From assembly GCA_946557785.1 (NCBI GenBank), contig CAMNTH010000002.1, forward strand, positions 124,001 through 188,000: DNA of 64,000 nt, in the 5' to 3' direction. A program made the position numbers and the translations under genes. The DNA is from an uncultured Blautia sp. GTDB taxonomy: Bacteria > Bacillota > Clostridia > Lachnospirales > Lachnospiraceae. How positions within the stretch are numbered: the stretch's first letter is position 1; each line of letters starts with the position of its first letter. Of this stretch, positions 8,777 to 17,240 are shown one piece after another. A model generated the notes under the pieces. The model was not told where the DNA came from. It did no database searches and saw nothing but the letters and a program-made list of their open reading frames with translations.

Positions 8777-9328
8777 TTACCTTTTATCAAATACATACAT
8801 ACTAAAAAAGGTTGCTATATTTCCTCCCCATTCCATTTCCATATGGCAATGTTCAGCAAGCGCAGATGCATTGATGCAGTAGGCAGAAAGGCAGGAAGAA
8901 CGCATATCCTCATGGGCGCAGGGTTTCCCTTCCAGTACTGCGCAGACGGCGCAGAAATCGCAGGGACCGCACATAATGGAAAATCCGTCCATAGCCATTC
9001 CGGTTTCTTCCATACGTTTTATGCAGTGGCGTGTCATCCGGATATGGTTCTTTTTGATAGGTTTTGTGAGAACCGGATCCATAATATCAGCCGCTTTTGT
9101 TCTGGATTGGAAAACGACGGCCTTCCGGTACTTCATAACCCGATCCTTCATTTCCTCTGCTGTACCGCACAGAGGAGGACATCCATAGTTCTTTCCATAA
9201 TTTCCGCAGTCATTTTCTTCACAGAGCGTACGGAAAGCGGAAACAAATTCCAGATCCTCCGTATTGATCACAGCCACATTGGCAAAGCCCTCTTCTGCTG
9301 CGATTTCATAAATCGTATTTACATCCAT
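8777..9328 (-). CDS. DUF2284 predicted metal-binding protein
   Basis: A 183-residue cysteine-rich protein of the DUF2284 family. Four groups of cysteines are visible: NDCGNYGKNYGCPPLC near the N-terminus and a cluster CGPCDFCAVC followed by CAHEDMRSSC and YC, suited to binding a metal or iron-sulfur centre. No enzymatic role is known to me. It stands between the cutC promoter and the his operon terminator and is preceded by an AAGGAGAAA ribosome site. Co-transcription with neighbours is not obvious. Confidence 0.85.
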   Translation of the reverse strand: MDVNTIYEIAAEEGFANVAVINTEDLEFVSAFRTLCEENDCGNYGKNYGCPPLCGTAEEMKDRVMKYRKAVVFQSRTKAADIMDPVLTKPIKKNHIRMTRHCIKRMEETGMAMDGFSIMCGPCDFCAVCAVLEGKPCAHEDMRSSCLSAYCINASALAEHCHMEMEWGGNIATFFSMYVFDKR

Positions 9329-9368
9329 TGCTTTTCTCCTTTTATTTTTTTATCATTCTTTAAAGACA

Positions 9369-9396
9369 ATAAGATGCCCTTTTTCGGACATCTTAT
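9369..9396 (-). terminator. Hairpin after the his operon
   Basis: ATAAGATG/CATCTTAT extended by two G-C pairs past one mismatch, with a TTTTT(C) loop, just after the stop of hisIE. The T-tract after it is weak, so termination may be partial. Confidence 0.5.
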
Positions 9397-9401
9397 ATCA
9401 T

Positions 9402-10685
9402 TTACCTACGTGCCAGTTCCCGTGTAATATCCGCCCAGGAAACTCCTTTTTCTGCCATGAGGACCATTACATGATAAAGGAAATCCGAAATTTCGTATTT
9501 TATCTCTTCTTTATCAGGATTTTTGGCTGCGATTACGATTTCGGTACACTCTTCTCCTACCTTTTTCAATATCTTGTCAATACCTTTGTCAAAGAGATAG
9601 TTGGTATAGGAACCTTCTTTCGGGTTTTCCTTGCGATCAAGAATAACATCAAATACATCCTGGAAAACCCGAAGAGGGTTGGTATCGTCATATTCTTTTT
9701 TCATCAGCGGCTTAAAAAAGCAGGTTCTGCTGCCTGTATGGCATGCAGCGCCAACTTGTGCTACTTTTGCAAGGATTGTATCGTTGTCACAATCCAATGT
9801 GAGAGATTTTACATACTGCAGATGCCCGGAGGTCAGTCCCTTTGTCCAAAGCTCCTGGCGGCTTCGGCTCCAGTAAGTCATTTTTCCGCTTTTTAGAGTG
9901 GTTTCAAACGCCTCCTCATTCATATAAGCCACCATGAGAACTTCGTCTGTTTTATAATCCTGTACGACCACAGGAATCAGTCCGTCACTATTTAAGTGAA
10001 ATTCAGACCAGGGAATACTGCTTTCGAAGGTATTCACAGAGATACCGTTTTCCCGGCACAGTTCTTTAAATGCAAGGAGATCCTGCCTGGCATCGCTTAC
10101 ATACGAACCGCACAGGCCGCTTACAGCCGGACTCTTTAACAATTCCACAAGTGCTTTATCCCTGCTCTCATCTGTATGAAAGATCACCGGGATGGAAGAA
10201 ACCCGGGCAATGGCGTCCTGTACCGCATCAAGAGCCAGCACTGCTTTGGCGTATTGCTCGATCAGTTCCTGATGATCCATATATTCTTCCAGGGAAGAAA
10301 TACTGACCATTATTCGCTCCTTCCCAAAGCGTTTGGAAACCTCCTCCAGAAGCTCCACATTTCCCTGCTTGGAAAAATTCAGCACTGTTTTTGCACAGCC
10401 TGCATAAATAAGCTTTTTCACATCTTCCATACGCTTGATATTACCGGCTACGATCACCGGAATCTCAGAAGCAGCGCAAATTTCCTTGATTTTTCCAATG
10501 GCTTTTTCGTGTTCCTGATCCTCTGAGGAAAAGTCGAATACCAGAAGCTCATCTGCTCCGTTATCACTGTAAAATTTTGCCAGTGCTTCTACATCACCAT
10601 CCCCAAGCAGATTACGCTGTCCAAATCCGGTGACTGCCTTTCCGTTCTGCAGGTACAGACAGGGAATAATTAATTTATTTACCAT
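9402..10685 (-). CDS. hisI: HisIE with an N-terminal degenerate HisF-like barrel
   Basis: A 427-residue three-part protein. Residues 1-220 resemble HisF (IIPCL...NGK.V.G...RN.LGD) but the catalytic aspartate of IIPCLD is tyrosine ([10 protein letters not shown], residue 11), the second catalytic aspartate is replaced by serine (MVSISS), and the glycine pairs that bind phosphate are altered (AGN for AGG). Residues about 225-330 are HisI, phosphoribosyl-AMP cyclohydrolase ([32 protein letters not shown]). Residues about 340-427 are HisE, phosphoribosyl-ATP pyrophosphatase ([19 protein letters not shown]). It thus does histidine steps 2 and 3, with the barrel probably structural. ATG at 10685 with AAGGAG, 13 bases after hisB. 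Confidence 0.9.
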   Translation of the reverse strand: MVNKLIIPCLYLQNGKAVTGFGQRNLLGDGDVEALAKFYSDNGADELLVFDFSSEDQEHEKAIGKIKEICAASEIPVIVAGNIKRMEDVKKLIYAGCAKTVLNFSKQGNVELLEEVSKRFGKERIMVSISSLEEYMDHQELIEQYAKAVLALDAVQDAIARVSSIPVIFHTDESRDKALVELLKSPAVSGLCGSYVSDARQDLLAFKELCRENGISVNTFESSIPWSEFHLNSDGLIPVVVQDYKTDEVLMVAYMNEEAFETTLKSGKMTYWSRSRQELWTKGLTSGHLQYVKSLTLDCDNDTILAKVAQVGAACHTGSRTCFFKPLMKKEYDDTNPLRVFQDVFDVILDRKENPKEGSYTNYLFDKGIDKILKKVGEECTEIVIAAKNPDKEEIKYEISDFLYHVMVLMAEKGVSWADITRELARR

Positions 10686-10698
10686 GATTTTTCTCCTT

Positions 10699-11289
10699 TT
10701 ATGCAAGGCTCCCTTTGGTAGAGAGCACATCTTTTATTCTTGGGTCAAAGGACACCGCTTCATCCACAGCCTTTGCAAAGCTTTTAAACATTGCTTCTGC
10801 AACATGATGGTTGTTTCCGCCGGACAATACTTTTATATGAAGGTTCATGCCGCAGGTATAGGAAATTGCATAAAAGAATTCTTTTACCATTTCGGAAGAC
10901 ATATCCCCGATCTTTTCACAGGTAAATTCCCAGTCCCAGGAAAAATATGGTCTTCCGGACAGATCCACTGCGCAAAGAACCAAGGACTCATCCATTGGAA
11001 GGACAGCGCTTCCGAACCTGCGGATTCCTTTTTTGTCTCCCAAGGCTTCTTTAATGGCAGTTCCAAGGACGATCCCCGTATCCTCTATAGTATGGTGATC
11101 GTCTACATTCAAATCCCCATGGACTCTCAGGCAGAGATCAAAGAATCCGTGCCTTGTAAATCCATCCAGCATATGGTCAAAAAAGCCCACGCCTGTTTCG
11201 ATATCAGCATAACCTGTTCCATCCAGACAAAGCTTCAGCTTGATTTCCGTTTCTTTGGTATTACGTTCTACAGATGCTTCTCTTGCCAT
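10699..11289 (-). CDS. hisB: Imidazoleglycerol-phosphate dehydratase
   Basis: A 196-residue monofunctional HisB, which dehydrates imidazole-glycerol phosphate to imidazole-acetol phosphate in histidine synthesis. The manganese-binding histidine motifs are all present: [20 protein letters not shown] and [10 protein letters not shown]. The length fits the single-domain enzyme; there is no phosphatase domain, so a separate histidinol phosphatase must be encoded elsewhere. The start codon overlaps the hisD stop by one base (TAATG), which indicates translational coupling. Confidence 0.97.
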   Translation of the reverse strand: MAREASVERNTKETEIKLKLCLDGTGYADIETGVGFFDHMLDGFTRHGFFDLCLRVHGDLNVDDHHTIEDTGIVLGTAIKEALGDKKGIRRFGSAVLPMDESLVLCAVDLSGRPYFSWDWEFTCEKIGDMSSEMVKEFFYAISYTCGMNLHIKVLSGGNNHHVAEAMFKSFAKAVDEAVSFDPRIKDVLSTKGSLA

Positions 11290-12587
11290 TATTCCTCCTC
11301 CTCAAAGCGGACGGCAATGGAATTGGCATGTGCCGTAAGCTGCTCAGATGCTGCAAATTGTTCAATATCTTTGTGTATTTCCCTTAAGGCATCTCTGGAA
11401 TAATAGATGATGCTGGATTTTTTTACAAAATCATCTACAGACAGCGGGGAGAAGAACTTCGCTGTTCCATTGGTTGGAAGAATATGATTGGGGCCTGCAA
11501 AATAATCCCCCAAAGGCTCTGAGCTGTATTCTCCAATAAAGATTGCCCCTGCGTTTCGCACCTTCATCATAACCTCAAAAGGATTTTTGGTGATAATTTC
11601 CATATGTTCGGAAGCAATGGCATTGGTAGCCAAAACAGCCTCATCCATATTGTCCGCAATAAGGATATAGCCGAAATTATCAAGGGACTTTTGGATGATC
11701 TCCTTGCGTGAAAGAACCTCTGTAAAGTTCTGAACTTCTTTATCTACCTTGTCTGCCAGCTCCTCACTTGTAGTAATAAGGATTGCGGAGGCCAGTTCGT
11801 CATGCTCAGCCTGTGACAAAAGATCTGCTGCCACAAAGCGGGGATTTGCCGTTTCATCCGCCAGGATTAGAATCTCACTGGGGCCTGCAATGGAATCAAT
11901 GCTTACATGTCCGTAAACTGCTTTTTTTGCAAGGGCAACGAAAATATTGCCAGGGCCTACGATCTTATCTACCTTTGGGATGCTCTCTGTTCCGTAGGCA
12001 AGAGCGGCTACCGCCTGTGCCCCGCCCGCTTTATAGATCACATCGGCTCCTGCTTCATTGGCAGCGACCAAAGTGGCAGGATTTATCTTTCCATCTTTTC
12101 CGGGCGGGGTGGTCATTACAATCTCGTTTACTCCGGCAACCTTTGCAGGCACTACATTCATGAGTACTGAGGAAGGGTATACGGCCTTGCCGCCGGGAAC
12201 ATAGACCCCCACCTTTTCAAGGGGCGTAACCTTCTGGCCAAGCATGGTGCCCTTTGTTTCGCTGGTAAACCAGCTATTCTGTTTCTGCTTTTCATGGTAA
12301 CTGCGGATGTTCACAAGAGCCTTTCGGATCACGTCAATGAGAGAAGGATCCACAAGGCTGTACGCTTCTTCTATTTCTTCGTTTGATACACGGATATTTC
12401 CTGCATGGATTTCTGCCTTGTCAAATTCTTCTGTGTATGCAAAAACAGCGGCGTCTCCTTCTTCTTTTACTTTTGAGAGGATCCGGGCAACAGCATCCTC
12501 AAATTTCCCGTAATTGTTGGGGCTTCTTTTTAAAAGATTCTCTAAAATACCTTTGGTTGTCTCTTTGGTAAGCCTTACTTTGCGCAT
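11289..12587 (-). CDS. hisD: Histidinol dehydrogenase
   Basis: A 432-residue NAD-dependent, zinc-dependent enzyme that converts histidinol to histidine in two oxidations. Family segments seen include VPGGKAVYPSS, IAGPSEILI, LLSQAEHDELA (zinc-binding Q and H), ASEHMEI (catalytic E-H) and AGPNHILPT. The ATG at 12587 has GAGGAG 9 bases upstream and gives the usual length; a longer frame begins at 12614 inside hisG. Confidence 0.97.
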   Translation of the reverse strand: MRKVRLTKETTKGILENLLKRSPNNYGKFEDAVARILSKVKEEGDAAVFAYTEEFDKAEIHAGNIRVSNEEIEEAYSLVDPSLIDVIRKALVNIRSYHEKQKQNSWFTSETKGTMLGQKVTPLEKVGVYVPGGKAVYPSSVLMNVVPAKVAGVNEIVMTTPPGKDGKINPATLVAANEAGADVIYKAGGAQAVAALAYGTESIPKVDKIVGPGNIFVALAKKAVYGHVSIDSIAGPSEILILADETANPRFVAADLLSQAEHDELASAILITTSEELADKVDKEVQNFTEVLSRKEIIQKSLDNFGYILIADNMDEAVLATNAIASEHMEIITKNPFEVMMKVRNAGAIFIGEYSSEPLGDYFAGPNHILPTNGTAKFFSPLSVDDFVKKSSIIYYSRDALREIHKDIEQFAASEQLTAHANSIAVRFEEEE

Positions 12588-12606
12588 ACTCTTCGTCTCC
12601 TCTATC

Positions 12607-13242
12607 TTACACATATTCCCGAAGCATTAAAATCAGCTTACGGATTCGCTCATCTTCCATTTTCATGCTAACCTGATTAACCACCATACGGGCAGAAAGA
12701 GGACAAACCTCCTCAAGAACCTTCAGCCCGTTTTCCTTCAGTGTGGAGCCTGTTTCCACAATATCCACGATTACTTCGGAAAGCCCTACAATGGGAGCCA
12801 GCTCAATGGAGCCGTTGAGCTTAATGATTTCTACAGTCTGGTGTTTTTTATTATAGAAATAGTCTTTTGCAATATGGGGATACTTGGTTGCTACCCGGAT
12901 CAATTGATTATTGTTTAGTACTTCTCTTGCGCTTTCAGGTCCGCATACACACATTGTGCAGTTCCCGAAACCCAGATCCATGACCTCGTAAAGCTTCCTT
13001 CCTTCCTCCATTATGGTATCCTTTCCCACTACGCCGATGTCTGCAGCACCGTACTCCACATAGGTGGGAACATCAGGCCCTTTTGCAAGGAAAAATTTCA
13101 GCTTCAGTTCTTCATTGACAAAAATTAGTTTCCTGGAATCCTTGTTACGCATTTCTTCGCATGTAATGCCTACTTTTTCCAGGAGGTCCATGGTCTTATT
13201 AGCCAGCCTGCCTTTTGTCAAAGCAAACGTAAGATATCTCAT
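12607..13242 (-). CDS. hisG: ATP phosphoribosyltransferase, short form
   Basis: A 211-residue catalytic subunit for the first step of histidine synthesis, joining ATP and PRPP. It lacks the C-terminal regulatory domain of long HisG proteins and so needs HisZ, which is encoded directly upstream. The PRPP loop is visible as [16 protein letters not shown]. Its ATG overlaps the hisZ stop codon by four bases (ATGA), which supports tight co-translation of the two subunits. Confidence 0.97.
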   Translation of the reverse strand: MRYLTFALTKGRLANKTMDLLEKVGITCEEMRNKDSRKLIFVNEELKLKFFLAKGPDVPTYVEYGAADIGVVGKDTIMEEGRKLYEVMDLGFGNCTMCVCGPESAREVLNNNQLIRVATKYPHIAKDYFYNKKHQTVEIIKLNGSIELAPIVGLSEVIVDIVETGSTLKENGLKVLEEVCPLSARMVVNQVSMKMEDERIRKLILMLREYV

Positions 13243-14360
13243 TCTTCTGCCTCCTTTTCAAGACGCAGCGCTACATTTATGCCTTGGCTGCGAAAGCTTT
13301 GAGCCTGTTTCAATGCTTCCCTGCGGTTTTCTTTTTGGTAGGTAATTATCACCGTATCTTCATTCTCAGGCAGGGCGATTTTCTGTCTGGAAAGGGCAGC
13401 CATAAGGCTGTCCACCATGATTGCAAAGCCAATGGCAGCAGCCGGTTTTCCGAAATGCTTCATAAGCGTATTGTACCGGCCTCCTTTAATCAGGGGCTCC
13501 CCTGTTCCGTAAGTATATGCCTGGAAAATGATTCCCGTATAGTAACGGTATTTGCTCAGCATTCCAAAATCAAAGCTTATATATTTTTCACAGCCGTACA
13601 GCTTCAGGATTTCATAGATTTCCTCCAGCCTTGAAACGGCATTTAAGGCATGTTCATTGGAAGTTAGCTCCTTTGCACGCAAAAGAACCTCCCTGGAGCC
13701 AAATAAATGAGGAAGCTCCATAAAAGCCCTGGACAATTCCAAAGACAGCTTCTGCTCCTGTACCAGATCTTCCACACCGAAATAGTTTTTCTGAGAAATC
13801 AGGGTGCGAAGGCGTTCCTGCGCCTCATCATCAAGCCCTGCTTCTTCCAAAAGGGATTTGAAGTAATCCACCTGACCCACGCTTACCTGGAATTCCTTAA
13901 GGTGCGAGGCCTTAAGGCACTCTACAGTCATTGCAAGCAGCTCCGCGTCCGCATCTGCAGATGCATCTCCATAACGCTCCACACCCATCTGGGTATTTTC
14001 TTTTAATCTCCCGCGGAAATCAGAATTATTGATAAACGTATTCCCTGTATAGCAAAGGCTGACAACTTCCTTATCAGGTGAAAAATAGGTTGCACATGCC
14101 CTGGATACGGATGGGGTAAAGTCCGGCCGCAGAACCAGGGTGTTTCCTTCTCTGTCAAAAAATTTGTAAAGATCCTTGGACGGAATGGTTCCCACCTCAT
14201 TGCTGAATACTTCAAAAAATTCAAATGTGGGAGTGTCTATATTCTCATAGCCATAACGGGAAAAAACCTTCCGGAGCATTTCCTGAAGATTTTGTTTCCG
14301 GCTGCATTCTTTGCTGTAAATATCCCTTACACCTTCTGGGGTATGAAAGATACGCTGCAT
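13239..14360 (-). CDS. hisZ: ATP phosphoribosyltransferase regulatory subunit
   Basis: A 373-residue paralogue of histidyl-tRNA synthetase that lacks the anticodon-binding domain and serves as the histidine-sensing partner of short HisG. The class II synthetase-like core is clear ([54 protein letters not shown]). It is the first gene of the operon, with AGGAGG 8 bases before the ATG and a consensus promoter about 85 bases upstream. The C-terminus is abrupt (RLEKEAEE), as is usual in this family. Confidence 0.95.
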   Translation of the reverse strand: MQRIFHTPEGVRDIYSKECSRKQNLQEMLRKVFSRYGYENIDTPTFEFFEVFSNEVGTIPSKDLYKFFDREGNTLVLRPDFTPSVSRACATYFSPDKEVVSLCYTGNTFINNSDFRGRLKENTQMGVERYGDASADADAELLAMTVECLKASHLKEFQVSVGQVDYFKSLLEEAGLDDEAQERLRTLISQKNYFGVEDLVQEQKLSLELSRAFMELPHLFGSREVLLRAKELTSNEHALNAVSRLEEIYEILKLYGCEKYISFDFGMLSKYRYYTGIIFQAYTYGTGEPLIKGGRYNTLMKHFGKPAAAIGFAIMVDSLMAALSRQKIALPENEDTVIITYQKENRREALKQAQSFRSQGINVALRLEKEAEE

Positions 14361-14446
14361 GTGTGCTTTCCTCCTTCTTGATTCTATAAATCAGCTGTGC
14401 GCTTTAATGAATTACCATGATAACATGACGATGCAAATTAGTTAAA

Positions 14447-14475
14447 ATTATAAAGGATACATCTTTGATTGTCAA
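14447..14475 (-). promoter_or_regulatory. Perfect consensus sigma-A promoter of the his operon
   Basis: TTGACA (14470-14475) and TATAAT (14447-14452) with a 17-base spacer, overlapping the last codons of recU. The leader before hisZ is under 90 bases; I see no T-box, histidine leader peptide or attenuator in it. Confidence 0.85.
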
Positions 14476-15005
14476 TCCCGCTTTTTCAGATCTGCCTGAA
14501 GCCCTTCCAGGTAAGGTACCAGAATACCGCTTTTCTTTTTTAAATAAAAGCCATTATCCAGCTCTTCTCTTCGAAAGCTTTTCCGGCCTCCATCCTCCAT
14601 CCGTTTCCAGAAAACAAGAAGATCCCGGAGTGGGAGGTAATAAAACAAATCCTCCATACTATAGAAAATAAGAAAAAATGCAACACCGCCCTGTTCCTCA
14701 AAAGCCCTCATAAAATCCACCTGATGCTGGTGGATATTACAAAGAGGAAAGGTATCCGTACTGCATTCCTTTGCATCAAAGCACACAGGGATCCCCTGTA
14801 CTGCCCCGATATAATCCACCGTACTGCGCTGGTCAAAATAGGCCAGCGTAATATGACGGCTTTCTTTGTCCATTTTCACAGGGGTAATAGGGGTAGGGAT
14901 CTTCTGGATCAAAGCAAGCCCCTTTTCCCTGTATTGCTCATTGGAGCGGTTGACCAGCTCCTCTAATGTAGAGCCCCGAAGTCCGCGGCTGTTCCAGGTT
15001 GCCAT
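14472..15005 (-). CDS. recU: Holliday junction resolvase RecU
   Basis: A 177-residue nuclease of the RecU family, the Gram-positive resolvase that cuts four-way DNA junctions made by RuvAB. Features match: GSTLEELVNRSNEQYREKGLALIQKIPTP at the N-terminus and the catalytic STVDYIGAVQGIPVCFDAKEC (D...E-x-K-type metal site). In Bacillus recU sits beside a penicillin-binding protein gene; here it follows lepB by 19 bases. ruvAB are in the same window near 42 kb. Confidence 0.92.
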   Translation of the reverse strand: MATWNSRGLRGSTLEELVNRSNEQYREKGLALIQKIPTPITPVKMDKESRHITLAYFDQRSTVDYIGAVQGIPVCFDAKECSTDTFPLCNIHQHQVDFMRAFEEQGGVAFFLIFYSMEDLFYYLPLRDLLVFWKRMEDGGRKSFRREELDNGFYLKKKSGILVPYLEGLQADLKKRD

Positions 15006-15024
15006 ACAAAAGCTCCTTTATTGT

Positions 15025-15582
15025 TTACTTTAACAGCTTAATAGACGGGAAATAGCGGATGATAGCTTTTCCTACAATTTGGTCAAAGGAAACGTAGGTG
15101 TTTTTCCAAAATCTGGAATCCTTTGAATTCTGACGGTTATCACCCAGCATAAAATAGTGGTCTTCCGGTACCGTATAAGGGCCGAAATTACCCACGGGTG
15201 TTTCCGGTACAAAGCTATCGTCCAGAGGAGTATCTGAACCATTGATATAAACTTTACCGTCCCGGATTTCCACGGTTTCTCCGGGAAGACCAATCAGGCG
15301 CTTAATAAAAAGCTGGCTTTCATCATCCGGATAATGGAAAATGATAATGTCATACCGCTCCGGATCCTTCACTTTTTTTACGATTTTTTTTCCGAAAAGA
15401 TCCAAGTTCAGTCCATAGGAAAGACGCAGGCCGAAAATACGATCCCCGGTCATAATAGTTTTTTCCATGGATTCTGAAGGAATCTTGGCATTGATCAAAA
15501 TAACATTATTTACAATGGTTACAACTACCACCACAATGATGATCATTTTTACATATTCCCAAATCTCTTTCCAAATTTTCAT
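15025..15582 (-). CDS. lepB: Signal peptidase I
   Basis: A 185-residue type I signal peptidase, anchored by one N-terminal membrane segment (about 12-30) with its active domain outside. The Ser/Lys pair is visible: S38 in IPSESME and K94 in FIKRLIGLPGE; the GDNRQNSKDSR box near the C-terminus also fits. A GAGGAG lies 7 bases before the ATG at 15582. Its first 77 bases overlap the end of the upstream pseudouridine synthase gene in another frame, and the membrane anchor lies in that overlap. A start at the internal ATG (15546) would shorten the anchor. Confidence 0.95.
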   Translation of the reverse strand: MKIWKEIWEYVKMIIIVVVVVTIVNNVILINAKIPSESMEKTIMTGDRIFGLRLSYGLNLDLFGKKIVKKVKDPERYDIIIFHYPDDESQLFIKRLIGLPGETVEIRDGKVYINGSDTPLDDSFVPETPVGNFGPYTVPEDHYFMLGDNRQNSKDSRFWKNTYVSFDQIVGKAIIRYFPSIKLLK

Positions 15583-16561
15583 AATAATTCTCCTCTAACT
15601 GTTCCTTTTGAATAATGTGAAAAAACTGTTCAGGCACTTTGGCAACAAAGACTCTGCCTGAAAGCCGCTGAAGCTTCCCATCTAAATGCTCCGGAAATTC
15701 CAGCCTGTATGCATGAAGAAGCTGATGTCCAAGGGAATATTCATGCCTAAGGCTTTTATTGAACGCTTCCTTACCATATTTTCCGTCCCCTGCAAGGGGA
15801 TGGCCGATTCCTGCAAGATGAGCCCTGATCTGATGGGTACGCCCGGTGATCAGCCTTACCTTCAGAAGGGTGTCATGTCCATTGTCTCCCCATGGGGTAT
15901 AATAAGTTTCAATGGGGAGGGAAGCTTCTTTTCTGGAATCGTATACTACTACTTTATTACATTTCTCGTCTTTATGCAAATATCCTTTGATATAATTTTC
16001 ATTTTTTATAACCCCCTTTACAAGGCAGAGGTAATCCTTGTGAATGGTGCGGTCATGAAACAGAGCCGAAAGTTCCTGAAGCCCGGAAAGGCTTTTTCCT
16101 GCAGCAATAATTCCGCTGGTGTTCCTGTCAAGGCGGTTGCACACAGACGGACGGAAGGTATGCAGGCTTTTTTCCGTAAGGCTTCCTGTTTCCAAAAGGT
16201 AGCCGGTGATATATTCCACAAGGGAGGGCTCGCCGCTTTCCGATGGCTGGGAAAGCATTCCTGCCGGTTTGTTGACCAAAAGAATATCTTCATCCTCATA
16301 AAGAATATCCAGCTTGCAGATTGCCTTTGGGACTGCCCCATCCCCTGCAAATTTCAGAAAGGTATCGTCGCTTAGAAAAAGCGTTACCTGATCCCCTTTG
16401 GAAAGCTTTTCATTTCCCGAAGCCTTCTTTCCGTTGAGGGTAATATTTTTTTTTCGCAGCATTTTATAAAAGAAACTTTTGGGAGCTTGTTTTAAAAGCT
16501 TGGCAAGATATTTATCAAAACGCTGTCCTGCTTCGTTCTCTTCAATGACAAACCGCTTCAT
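15506..16561 (-). CDS. RluA-family pseudouridine synthase with S4 domain
   Basis: A 351-residue RNA pseudouridine synthase of the RluC/RluD group. An S4-like RNA-binding domain (residues about 12-70) precedes the catalytic domain with NKPAGMLSQPS and NRLDRNTSG, whose D145 is the catalytic aspartate, and RTHQIRAHLAGIGHPLAGDGKYG. The target base in rRNA or tRNA cannot be read from sequence. The last ~26 residues are read from the lepB start region in a different frame, are cysteine/histidine-rich (CGGSCNHCK) and look non-family; the gene may have lost its earlier stop. Confidence 0.92.
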   Translation of the reverse strand: MKRFVIEENEAGQRFDKYLAKLLKQAPKSFFYKMLRKKNITLNGKKASGNEKLSKGDQVTLFLSDDTFLKFAGDGAVPKAICKLDILYEDEDILLVNKPAGMLSQPSESGEPSLVEYITGYLLETGSLTEKSLHTFRPSVCNRLDRNTSGIIAAGKSLSGLQELSALFHDRTIHKDYLCLVKGVIKNENYIKGYLHKDEKCNKVVVYDSRKEASLPIETYYTPWGDNGHDTLLKVRLITGRTHQIRAHLAGIGHPLAGDGKYGKEAFNKSLRHEYSLGHQLLHAYRLEFPEHLDGKLQRLSGRVFVAKVPEQFFHIIQKEQLEENYYENLERDLGICKNDHHCGGSCNHCK

Positions 16562-16591
16562 AATTTTTCCGGACGTCCTCCTTATCCTGTT

Positions 16592-17215
16592 TCATAAACA
16601 GATTGCCAGAATGGTATGTTTGATCATTTCATTTCTGGAAAGCTGCGGATATTTTTCATCAGGCTTAAATTTAATTCCCTCTTCCAGAGATGCTTTGTGT
16701 TCGTTCATGGAATCCAACCGTTCCAGATAAGGACGCAGATCCTTTAAAATTTTTACATTGACTTTGTAGCCGTTTTTGCGGATGATTTTCTGCGCTTCCG
16801 CTGCCATGAATTCCGTATTAATTTTAGGATCACTGCTGAACCCTACTACTTCATTGCCGCAGATGGCAAATGCATCAATGGAAGCACTATTTTCATAAAA
16901 CGTCATATACATCTCATAGGACATTACAAGATCTCCTGAATGACGCTTGATCTCCAGGTAAATCTTTTCATCCATTGGCTTACGCATTAGGATCATGATA
17001 AGGTTCACCATAGAACGGCAGGCAGGCAGGCAGCCTACTACGCATCCTACGGTCCAGATGGTCATACGGGTTTTCAGATAAAGCCATGCAGCAAAAAAAA
17101 CTCCAAGGGGAAGGACAAACAGCAGCGCTGTAATAGCTGCCCGGCGTTTTTTTTCTGCGGCAAAATACCCAAAATCCCCTTTTGGGACGCTGCTTTTCTT
17201 TTTGATTGTGCTCAT
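16592..17215 (-). CDS. Membrane protein of unknown function
   Basis: A 207-residue protein, not recognised. A short basic N-terminus (MSTIKKKSSVPKGDFG) leads into two membrane segments (about residues 27-48 and 53-75, the latter with CVVGCLPAC), then a soluble cytoplasmic tail of about 130 residues that begins RKPMDEKIYLEIKRHSGDLVMSYEMYMTF. The tail mixes helix and strand and includes AICGNEVVGFSSDPKINTEF. AGGAG precedes the ATG at 17215. It sits between ygiQ and an RluA-type gene in a long operon, so it is probably a conserved housekeeping membrane protein. Confidence 0.75.
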   Translation of the reverse strand: MSTIKKKSSVPKGDFGYFAAEKKRRAAITALLFVLPLGVFFAAWLYLKTRMTIWTVGCVVGCLPACRSMVNLIMILMRKPMDEKIYLEIKRHSGDLVMSYEMYMTFYENSASIDAFAICGNEVVGFSSDPKINTEFMAAEAQKIIRKNGYKVNVKILKDLRPYLERLDSMNEHKASLEEGIKFKPDEKYPQLSRNEMIKHTILAICL

Positions 17216-17240
17216 TTCATACTCCTGTCTTTTGAATCGG

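Noticed and set aside
10630-11403. Plus-strand open frame across hisIE/hisB/hisD
   Set aside because: Crosses three well-supported genes and lacks any recognisable feature.
14361-14446. Possible T-box or attenuator leader before hisZ
   Set aside because: Too short, no conserved T-box sequence, no histidine-rich leader peptide and no competing hairpins seen.
15686-16375. Plus-strand open frame of 229 codons opposite the RluA-type gene
   Set aside because: No ribosome site and no domain; the minus-strand gene has all catalytic motifs.
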